Shown here: piece after piece, positions 5,312 through 11,042 of the stretch
Numbering within the stretch: the first letter of the stretch is position 1
How the letters are laid out: each line of letters opens with the position of its first letter
Assembly: GCA_019323655.1 (NCBI GenBank)
Contig: JAHWGX010000081.1
Span: 1 to 11,042 of the forward strand
Source: Candidatus Woesearchaeota archaeon
Lineage (GTDB): Archaea > Nanobdellota > Nanobdellia > Woesearchaeales > GW2011-AR4
Direction of reading: 5' to 3'
Length of the DNA: 11,042 nt
The notes under the pieces: model-generated
Told to the model about the DNA's origin: nothing
The model's database searches: none
Seen by the model: only the letters and a program-made list of their open reading frames with translations
Translations under genes and position numbers: made by a program

Positions 5312-7858
5312 TTATAGCCCCACTCTCAGCGTAACAATCTCAAAAGGCTTTACCTTCAGCCTTATTCTTTCATCTTTAAGCTCAATTTTCTTGCTGAACT
5401 CCCTGCTGTAGTCTTCCATCAGGTTTACTGCCTTTGCGCTTTTTGGGTTCTTGAAGAAAGTCAGGGAGGCATTGGTTTCCTTTCCTTTTGCTTCGTAAAA
5501 CCTGACTATTATGCCCTTTTTGTTTTCTGCTTTTTTTATGGCGCTTACAATAATGTTGCCTGGCTCTGCCCTTAGGAATGACCTTCTTGCCCTGTATTTT
5601 TTTTCTCTTGAAACCTGTATTGCACTCAGCTCATAATTAAATTCGTAGCCCTTTTTGTAGGATTTTGCATTTTTCCAGTCTTTTTCATGGGGATAAATTG
5701 CATACTCAAACTCGTATTTCTTGAACTCGGTTGCGTCAGGGACAGGAATTGCAGGCCCCATCCTTCCGTCAGAAGAAAGCATATCAACAGACCTCAGCAG
5801 CGTTAAGTAGACATTGCCGTCCCTTATTTCATTTTCCGGGTTTCCCTTGTTAATCACTGTCAGCCCTTTTTTCCCGTCGCTATAGTCAATCCATCTTAGC
5901 GAAGGAAAAACTCCGCAGGGCTTTTCAACCCATCCTTTTGGCTCGGTATAGTACTGGTTGGTCTTCCTGTCCACAGCGCCAAACTGGCTCTCGCACGTGT
6001 ATTTTGAGCTTTTAATGTCTGTGTTGAAAACTGCCCTCAGCCTTATCCTTGGGTGCTTGTTCTCAACTATGGTCAAAAAATCAATTCTTGGGATATCTTT
6101 ATAGATAATTATTTTCTTTTTGAACTTTATGAATTTGTGCCTCCACAATATCGGGCTTAGCTTGTCTGTCAGCCTGTAAGGCCACCTTAGCGAGTAATAT
6201 TCGCCTTCTATGTTAATGACCCTCCTTAAGGGAGACTTGTCAATCCAGAAATTGTTTACAAGGAAGAGGCCGTATTTTATCCCCTTTCCGCTTTCTGTCT
6301 TGATAGGAGTGCCAAAAGATTCCCTGTGGTAATAAAGGTCCCCAATTTCTTCCTCAATTACCAGCTCATTTCCCCTGCATATGCTTTTGCCATTCTTGAA
6401 AACTTCTATAATGCCTGTTGCCGGAGAAAACTTCACCCTGAAAAATTTGTTTTCGATGCTGTTCCCCCTTATCCTTAAAAACTGTCCCTTTGAGTTTTCC
6501 GGGTTCTTTGGAATAGTCCTGTATATTCTATATCCAAGCGCAGGAACATTTGCGACAAAAGCTATCCTTACGCTCCTGAAAGAGTCGTCATCATATCTTG
6601 AGAATCTTGTAACTTCTACCTCTACTTCTTCATCACCGCTCTTCAGCCCCTCTATCCTGTAAACCTGGCCTTTTTCAAAATTCAGCTCTGCCTCCACCCA
6701 GTTTGAAACATCCCACGACAGGGGATTAAATACCATAACATCGCCATTCCTGCCGTTTTTTGCGTCATGCTTAAGTATAGAGTTAAGCACGCGAGGCAAC
6801 AGGTAGTTAAGCTGCGAGTTCAAAAACCACCTGTGCTGCTTGACTTCCTCATATACAGAATCCATTCCTGTTCCGGGGATGACGTCATGAAATGCCAAAA
6901 ACAATATTTTTTCCCAGCAGTTTCTCAGCTCTTCGGAGTAAGTGCCTCCTAAAATGGATAAAAGCGCAGAAAACCTCTCAAAGCATAGCAGCAGGTTTTC
7001 ATATTTTCTCAGGCTTTGCTTAATCCATATCCTGCTTGATGCCACATCCGGAAAAACCTCTGAATATCTTCCGGAATACATTTCCCCGGTCCGGATGGGC
7101 AGCCTCTTTGACTGTTCCAGCTCCTTAAAGAATTTGTAGGGTGTTGAAATCTTCATTCTTGACTTATGGGTTTTGTTCCAGTTTTTGACTGCATCTATAG
7201 TCTCCTCCTGGGGCATTGTGACTCCGCTGCCGCATGGCATAAGAACATGGCTTGTCACAGCCGAATCCTTGAGCGCTTCATAGCTCTTGTCAAGTTTTCT
7301 CATGTCCAGGCCTGCCCTGTAGCCAAGGGGCATAAAATGGGAAATAATCCTTGTTCCGTCCAAAGCTTCCCATAAAAATTCTGAGGGCTTTTTTTCAGGG
7401 CTTCCTCGCCTGAAAGCAAGGTATTTATATCCGCTCTTCCTGTATATCTGCGGGAGCTGGGCGTTTAAGCCAAAGCTGTCTGCCTGCCACATCACCTTCA
7501 CATCCACGCCAAACTTCTCTTTGGTATACTGCTTCCCGAACATTATCTCCCTAATCAAAGTTTCTTCCTGGGGAAGCATTGTGTCTGCCATAAGGTACTC
7601 GCCGTCGGCAATTTCTATTCTGCGCTGCTTGACATATTTTTTTATTTTTTTGAAAAGCTCTATGCGCCTTTTTTCAACCTCCTCCAGCAGATAAGCCTGC
7701 TCTACAAGGAATTTGTATTCTTTTGTTGTTCCAAGCATATCAACTGCTTTCTTAAGTATAAGGTCTATGTTGATGTAGAAATAATCCTCTTTGGTGAAAA
7801 CCCATATTGCGTCGTAGTGTGTATGCGGCACAAGATAAATTGTATCCTTCTTTTTCAT
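5312..7858 (-). CDS. GH38 alpha-mannosidase, possibly a mannosylglycerate hydrolase (MngB-like)
   Basis: An 848-residue glycoside hydrolase family 38 enzyme; the family removes alpha-mannosyl residues using a zinc-dependent retaining mechanism. The zinc site is complete: H14 and D16 in PHTHYDAIW, D127 (also the nucleophile) in WQADSFG, and H324 in AFHDVIPGTG. The N-terminal catalytic barrel (about 1-245) is followed by a helical bundle with TGEMYSGRY and SSRIWIKQ (about 257-360), then beta-sandwich domains to the end. The segments FLWEALDG, LPLGY-like MPLGYRAG, LTLLRSVDML, IPVPD and SAIKKAE resemble, from memory, E. coli MngB (2-O-mannosylglycerate hydrolase), which is similar in length. There is no signal peptide, so it acts in the cytoplasm. 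Its ATG lies 2 nt after the HAD phosphatase stop, with GGTGA (7869-7865) as ribosome binding site, so the two are one operon. An oligosaccharide mannosidase is the alternative. Confidence 0.92.
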   Translation of the reverse strand: MKKKDTIYLVPHTHYDAIWVFTKEDYFYINIDLILKKAVDMLGTTKEYKFLVEQAYLLEEVEKRRIELFKKIKKYVKQRRIEIADGEYLMADTMLPQEETLIREIMFGKQYTKEKFGVDVKVMWQADSFGLNAQLPQIYRKSGYKYLAFRRGSPEKKPSEFLWEALDGTRIISHFMPLGYRAGLDMRKLDKSYEALKDSAVTSHVLMPCGSGVTMPQEETIDAVKNWNKTHKSRMKISTPYKFFKELEQSKRLPIRTGEMYSGRYSEVFPDVASSRIWIKQSLRKYENLLLCFERFSALLSILGGTYSEELRNCWEKILFLAFHDVIPGTGMDSVYEEVKQHRWFLNSQLNYLLPRVLNSILKHDAKNGRNGDVMVFNPLSWDVSNWVEAELNFEKGQVYRIEGLKSGDEEVEVEVTRFSRYDDDSFRSVRIAFVANVPALGYRIYRTIPKNPENSKGQFLRIRGNSIENKFFRVKFSPATGIIEVFKNGKSICRGNELVIEEEIGDLYYHRESFGTPIKTESGKGIKYGLFLVNNFWIDKSPLRRVINIEGEYYSLRWPYRLTDKLSPILWRHKFIKFKKKIIIYKDIPRIDFLTIVENKHPRIRLRAVFNTDIKSSKYTCESQFGAVDRKTNQYYTEPKGWVEKPCGVFPSLRWIDYSDGKKGLTVINKGNPENEIRDGNVYLTLLRSVDMLSSDGRMGPAIPVPDATEFKKYEFEYAIYPHEKDWKNAKSYKKGYEFNYELSAIQVSREKKYRARRSFLRAEPGNIIVSAIKKAENKKGIIVRFYEAKGKETNASLTFFKNPKSAKAVNLMEDYSREFSKKIELKDERIRLKVKPFEIVTLRVGL

Positions 7859-7860
7859 TT

Positions 7861-8670
7861 TTATTCACCCAAAACAAATTTTTTTACAGCCTCTGCCCAG
7901 CCTTTAGGCCCTATACCCCTGGCCTTGTAAAGGCTTTTTATTTTAATCCGAGCCCATCTCCTGTCTGGATTTTTTACAAGCACCGGTATGTCCACATATT
8001 TAAGCATTGCCTCATCAGTATAAGAGTTTCCTATGCCAATGGAAACTACACTGGCATTTTTCTTGTAGAGGTTAGTTAATATTTTAACTGCTTTCCCCTT
8101 GTGGCTCTTTTTTCCGAAAACATGAATTCCTTTTCCCCCGCATACAACATTGAATCTTTTTTTTAGCTTTTGCAGGGCTTTTTTATCTGCATCAAGCAAT
8201 GTCTCGCTGTACTGCCTTTTTTTGGCAAGCTTTGCGCCTTTTAAGTCCAAGCCCATCTCCTTTGCAATTTCCTTTTGGCTCATGTTGAAATAGCCTTTTA
8301 TATAATGCCTCCTGCTTAATCTTTTTAGCTCTTTTTTGATTTTTTTGTATTCGATGCCTAAAGTGATTACATCATAATTGCCGCTGAGCTCGCCTTTTCT
8401 TTTTTTGAAATATCCTTTTGGAATATAGACAGCAGAGCCGTCCTCTGCAATAAGGGGGTGCCTTAATCCCATCTTGTTCTGGAAAATCTTTTGCTCGCCA
8501 ATTGTTTTTGCAGAGCAGAAAATGACCGGTATTTGTTTTTGCTTAAGCTTCCTAAGCACAGGAAGCGCTTCTTTGAACCTATACCTGCTGTCAAGAAGCG
8601 TACCGTCTAAATCAGTAAAAATCAGATAAAGCTTATCACTCTTTTTTTTGGTTTTTTCTGAATTCAGCAT
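7861..8670 (-). CDS. mpgP: HAD phosphatase, mannosyl-3-phosphoglycerate phosphatase family
   Basis: A 269-residue Mg-dependent phosphatase of the HAD superfamily, Cof-like type with an inserted cap. Members of this family remove phosphate from mannosyl- or glucosyl-3-phosphoglycerate to release mannosyl- or glucosylglycerate. Motif I is FTDLDGTL (D20 nucleophile, D22) and motif II FCSAKT (S53). PLIAEDGSA, RQYSET (152-157), HKGKAV (K191) and the C-terminal GIGPKGWAEAV are hallmarks of the mannosyl-3-phosphoglycerate phosphatase group. Motif IV reads GIGNSYTD (D219) where family members usually have GDS-x-ND, so one acidic metal ligand is Asn here. The start at 8670 is supported by a TATA box 22 nt upstream. 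It is followed, 2 nt on, by the GH38 gene. Family assignment is firm; mannosyl versus glucosyl specificity is open. Confidence 0.88.
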   Translation of the reverse strand: MLNSEKTKKKSDKLYLIFTDLDGTLLDSRYRFKEALPVLRKLKQKQIPVIFCSAKTIGEQKIFQNKMGLRHPLIAEDGSAVYIPKGYFKKRKGELSGNYDVITLGIEYKKIKKELKRLSRRHYIKGYFNMSQKEIAKEMGLDLKGAKLAKKRQYSETLLDADKKALQKLKKRFNVVCGGKGIHVFGKKSHKGKAVKILTNLYKKNASVVSIGIGNSYTDEAMLKYVDIPVLVKNPDRRWARIKIKSLYKARGIGPKGWAEAVKKFVLGE

Positions 8671-8692
8671 TGACCATACCTAAAATTAAACC

Positions 8693-8700
8693 TTTAAATA
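8693..8700 (-). promoter_or_regulatory. TATA box of the HAD phosphatase-GH38 operon
   Basis: TATTTAAA on the minus strand ends 22 nt before ATG 8670 in the 48-bp gap after the upstream glycosyltransferase gene. The phosphatase and mannosidase can therefore be transcribed on their own, probably as a leaderless bicistronic mRNA. Confidence 0.55.
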
Positions 8701-8718
8701 ATTTTTGTGAAAATAATT

Positions 8719-9939
8719 CTACAATACAATATCCTTGCTCTGCCCGAATGCAAAAGCAAGCTCATCCTGCTTTCTTGTGTTCTCCTCTGCTTCGTTGAAT
8801 GTTCTTGCCTCATTCAGGCAAAAAGACAATGACCTTAACTCCCACAGCAGGTAATAAAGCTCATAATACATTTTTGCAAAGTTAAAGTGTATAAACTTCC
8901 TTACAAGAGTGTTGATGATTCTTATCCATTCTTTCCTTGTCAGGAATCTGCTTTTTTCCTTGAATTCCTCTGTGGACTTTGCCCTCAGCAAATCAAGAAT
9001 TAATGTGCTGTCTTCAAATTTTGAGAGCGAAACATTGTTTATCCTGGTAGGAGTTATCTGGCCGTTTGCTATAAGATTTTTTACATAACCCAGCAGCATT
9101 TCAATCTCGTAGTCCGGATTGTTATAGGCCACCTTCCTTATATCAGGGCCGATTCTCTTTATTTTCGGTGAGTGCGGCAGCTGCTTTACAAACGACTTCT
9201 TGAATTTGGGTATCTTAAGGTATCTCCTTTTGTAATAGATAAGCTTGGACATTTCGTCAAAGCATTCTATTGATATTGGCCTCATCCAGACACTGCTTTT
9301 TTTGTTGCATCCTTTTTGAGCAAGATACTGCTCAGCAACTTTGAATTTGCCTTTTAGCGTTATGACGGTCAAAAAAACATCAATGCCCCATGTGTGCGGG
9401 GGGGCTATAATGTTTTTGAGGATGTATTCTGCAAGCTCTTTAGTCATACACAGCTCGCCTCCAAGAGGCTGGTTGATTCCTTTTCCTTCGGGAAAAAACA
9501 TATTGATCAAAGGCCTTACAGTATGCCTCTCTATCTGCGCATCAAAAGGGGCCATGTCAAAATACCCCCTGCACATGTCCACCCGGTTTTTGTCGATTCC
9601 CTCAGCCAGCACATCGCACCATTCAGGAGTTGTTGATGTGATGTCAGAGCCAAGAAAAAGTATTTTTGAGTGATTGTCTTTTAATGCCCGTTTCATTCCG
9701 GTGACTATAGCTCCGCCCTTGCCGGTGTCCCTCAACTCAGAATAAAAAATCTTGATTTTTTTATTGTACTTTTTCTGCAGCCGGGGTATCTTTCTCTTCA
9801 ACAATGGCGCAGTTCCGTCAGTGGACCATCCGTCAACAATATAAATCTCGTCTACATTGCCAGACTTAAGGCCCCTCTCAACAACATTCAAGGGCTTTAA
9901 TTTCTCGTTTCTTTCTGGCACTATCAATACGTTAGTCAT
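8719..9939 (-). CDS. Glycosyltransferase resembling mannosylglycerate synthase (GT78-like), with altered metal site
   Basis: A 406-residue GT-A fold glycosyltransferase. IVPERNE (6-12), VDGWSTDGT (35-43) and GKGGAI form the nucleotide-sugar half. SDITSTTPEW (98-107), CRGYF (123-127), QPLGGELCM (157-165) and TWGIDVFLTVITLKG (183-197) recall, from memory, Rhodothermus mannosylglycerate synthase (about 397 residues), including the WGID and QPLGGEL blocks. A helical C-terminal extension (about 240-406) is also comparable. That enzyme makes mannosylglycerate from GDP-mannose and D-glycerate in one step. Two differences stand out: the DxD metal motif is G97-S98-D99, and the position of the metal-binding His near the end of the catalytic domain appears to be C211 (QKGCNKK). 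It lies 48 bp upstream of the phosphatase gene on the same strand. It might instead be an atypical GT81 member or an inactive paralogue. Confidence 0.8.
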   Translation of the reverse strand: MTNVLIVPERNEKLKPLNVVERGLKSGNVDEIYIVDGWSTDGTAPLLKRKIPRLQKKYNKKIKIFYSELRDTGKGGAIVTGMKRALKDNHSKILFLGSDITSTTPEWCDVLAEGIDKNRVDMCRGYFDMAPFDAQIERHTVRPLINMFFPEGKGINQPLGGELCMTKELAEYILKNIIAPPHTWGIDVFLTVITLKGKFKVAEQYLAQKGCNKKSSVWMRPISIECFDEMSKLIYYKRRYLKIPKFKKSFVKQLPHSPKIKRIGPDIRKVAYNNPDYEIEMLLGYVKNLIANGQITPTRINNVSLSKFEDSTLILDLLRAKSTEEFKEKSRFLTRKEWIRIINTLVRKFIHFNFAKMYYELYYLLWELRSLSFCLNEARTFNEAEENTRKQDELAFAFGQSKDIVL

Positions 9940-9961
9940 AACTGCAGTTAAAAAATCATTA

Positions 9962-9969
9962 TTTATAAA
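9962..9969 (-). promoter_or_regulatory. TATA box of the minus-strand glycosyltransferase gene
   Basis: TTTATAAA on the minus strand ends 22 nt before ATG 9939, with no Shine-Dalgarno, indicating a leaderless transcript. It is half of the divergent promoter region between the two glycosyltransferase genes. Confidence 0.6.
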
Positions 9970-10024
9970 GTTTTATGAATTTTATAACAGAAAGCTAACT
10001 ATAACTATGCAATATACCAGCAAC

Positions 10025-10032
10025 TTTTAAAA
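10025..10032 (+). promoter_or_regulatory. Probable TATA box of the plus-strand glycosyltransferase gene
   Basis: TTTTAAAA ends 37 nt before ATG 10070, so transcription would start near 10055 and leave a short leader carrying the GGGGTG ribosome binding site. It is less certain than the other TATA boxes because the area is AT-rich. Confidence 0.4.
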
Positions 10033-10057
10033 AGAATTTATGATTAGCAATATATTT

Positions 10058-10063
10058 GGGGTG
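10058..10063 (+). promoter_or_regulatory. Shine-Dalgarno deciding the glycosyltransferase start
   Basis: GGGGTG lies 6 nt before ATG 10070. An in-frame ATG at 10040 would add ten residues, but it has no such motif and would place the family's N-terminal strand too far inside the protein. Confidence 0.6.
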
Positions 10064-10069
10064 TTTATT

Positions 10070-10900
10070 ATGAAAGTGACTGCAGTATTTCCTGCTTACA
10101 ATGAAGGCAAAACAATAGGGCAGGTAGTAAGAAAGGCTAAGGAATCCAAGCTAGTGGACGAAATACTGGTAGTAGACGGCTACAGCACTGATAATACTGT
10201 TGACGAAGCGAAAAAAGCAGGGGCAAAAGTGGTTTGCCAGTACAAAAAGAAATATCCCGGAAAAGGGATAGCCATTAAGACAGCAAGGGACGAAGCCCAG
10301 GGAGATGTTCTGGTTTTCTTTGACGCTGATGTTAAGAATTTTGAGGCGTGGATGCTTGAAAAGCTTGTCAAGCCTATTCTTGACAATGATTATGATTATA
10401 CCATTGCGAATTTTCTGGAAAGGAAAGGCCGCGTTACAGAGCTTGTTGTAAAGCCGCTGCTGAAAATGTTTTTTCCAGAGGTCAAGTTTAACAATCCTCT
10501 GGCAGGGGAGTTTGCACTAAAGAAAAAAATACTCTATGACATCGAGGTTCCGGATGACTGGGGAATAGAAACCGCATTGACAATTGATGTTACAATGAAA
10601 GGCTATAAAACCCTTGAAGTGGATTTTGAGGGCGCGAAAGGGCATGATGCAAAGCCTGTGGAAGATTTGGTAATAATGTCAAAGCAGATTCTTGATACGT
10701 TTATGGCAAAGATTACAGAATACAACCGGGTTTTGGAAGGCCTGGAAAAAACAAAAAAGATGCCGGAAAACTGGATAGAAGAGCTCAAAAAGGAAGTCAT
10801 TGAAAAAGTGAAGGAAGACGTGCCTAAAGATGAAGTTGACAAATACTTCTGCAAGATAAATGAGGATATCTATAAGATAAGCTCGCTTGAGAATTTGTGA
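10070..10900 (+). CDS. Glycosyltransferase resembling glucosyl-3-phosphoglycerate synthase (GT81/GT2-like)
   Basis: A 276-residue GT-A fold enzyme. FPAYNEGKTIG (7-17), VVDGYSTDNT (34-43), GKGIAI (64-69), FFDAD (83-87, DxD metal motif), GRVTEL (120-125), KPLLKMFFPE, NPLAGE (142-147), WGIE (164-167) and KGHDAKP (H192) follow the order of glucosyl-3-phosphoglycerate synthases. Those enzymes transfer glucose, or mannose, from an NDP-sugar to 3-phosphoglycerate. The product is the substrate of the phosphatase type found nearby. The DxD and the C-terminal His are intact, unlike in its divergent neighbour. After the catalytic domain comes a charged helical tail (about 215-276). There is no membrane segment, which argues against polyprenyl-phosphate sugar synthases. 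Its stop lies 15 bp before the right-hand repeat. Donor and acceptor are inferred from family and context. Confidence 0.82.
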   Translation: MKVTAVFPAYNEGKTIGQVVRKAKESKLVDEILVVDGYSTDNTVDEAKKAGAKVVCQYKKKYPGKGIAIKTARDEAQGDVLVFFDADVKNFEAWMLEKLVKPILDNDYDYTIANFLERKGRVTELVVKPLLKMFFPEVKFNNPLAGEFALKKKILYDIEVPDDWGIETALTIDVTMKGYKTLEVDFEGAKGHDAKPVEDLVIMSKQILDTFMAKITEYNRVLEGLEKTKKMPENWIEELKKEVIEKVKEDVPKDEVDKYFCKINEDIYKISSLENL

Positions 10901-10915
10901 ACTTTGCATTTCTTA

Positions 10916-11040
10916 ATACTGAAGTTTCGTGTTTTCTACATAGCATAAGCTAATTCCTTAGCAAACTCTTCAATATACTTTTTGTCAACATGCTTTGCTT
11001 TCTGAAGCATAGTGGTGTAGCACTCTGCCTTCAGATATCT
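10916..11040 (-). repeat. Terminal inverted repeat of the window, right copy
   Basis: This is the exact reverse complement of 1-125, beginning 15 bp after the last gene's stop codon. The two bases beyond it (11041-11042) have no partner at the left edge because the window begins there. Confidence 0.9.
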
Positions 11041-11042
11041 AC
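10936..11042 (-). CDS. C-terminal fragment of the same repeated protein, right copy
   Basis: On the minus strand the same 34 residues ending KELAYAM are read from outside the window to the TAG at 10938-10936. With the left copy, this places one reading frame at both borders, each running inward. Its family is unknown; a transposase is the best guess from the compact 3' end and the repetition. Confidence 0.5.
   Translation of the reverse strand, partial: RYLKAECYTTMLQKAKHVDKKYIEEFAKELAYAM

Noticed and set aside
9341..9673. Plus-strand open frames inside the minus-strand glycosyltransferase gene
   Set aside because: They lie wholly within a gene with conserved glycosyltransferase motifs, and their translations show no recognisable domain or start signal.
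10040..10069. ATG at 10040 as the start of the plus-strand glycosyltransferase
   Set aside because: The first ten residues do not belong to the family fold, and ATG 10070 has a strong GGGGTG motif just upstream.
1..11042. CRISPR array or tRNA genes
   Set aside because: No regularly spaced repeats and no cloverleaf with TTCGA-type arm were seen on either strand by eye.

Overview
The window is about 11 kb of moderately AT-rich DNA that reads as archaeal. It has a deoxyhypusine synthase, which modifies aIF5A, and AT-rich TATA boxes such as TTTAAATA or TTTATAAA. Several genes have their TATA box ending 22-27 nt before the ATG and no Shine-Dalgarno, which suggests leaderless mRNAs. A second class has GGTG Shine-Dalgarno motifs. 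Small compact genes and a single-pass membrane protein with an acidic linker would fit a DPANN-type archaeon (for example Woesearchaeota/Pacearchaeota), but the lineage is an inference and was not tested.

Layout. Both ends carry the same 125-bp sequence in inverted orientation (1-125 and 10916-11040). It encodes the last 34 residues of one protein, with both copies reading inward, so the segment sits between two copies of a repeated gene, probably an insertion sequence, or was cut there by assembly. Next comes a gene-free stretch (126-483) with several nested inverted repeats. Then: a predicted membrane protein (484-1332, +), an unrecognised protein (1358-2341, -), a TatD-family metal-dependent hydrolase (2419-3198, -) and deoxyhypusine synthase (3383-4402, +). 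A 149-bp element (4427-4575) bounded by 13-bp inverted repeats and containing further nested stems lies after it and is a candidate structured RNA or miniature mobile element.

The right half looks like one functional module: a short sugar-1-phosphate nucleotidyltransferase (4648-5301, +), a GH38 alpha-mannosidase (5312-7858, -), a mannosyl-3-phosphoglycerate phosphatase-like HAD enzyme (7861-8670, -), a mannosylglycerate synthase-like glycosyltransferase (8719-9939, -) and, divergently, a glucosyl-3-phosphoglycerate synthase-like glycosyltransferase (10070-10900, +). Together they suggest making and breaking down a glycosylglycerate, the kind of compatible solute known from thermophiles and halotolerant microbes. 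The nucleotidyltransferase would supply the activated sugar, one glycosyltransferase plus the HAD enzyme would form a two-step route, the other glycosyltransferase could form a one-step route, and the GH38 enzyme (whose motifs resemble E. coli mannosylglycerate hydrolase MngB) would recycle the product. Several enzymes have altered catalytic motifs, so actual substrates are uncertain.
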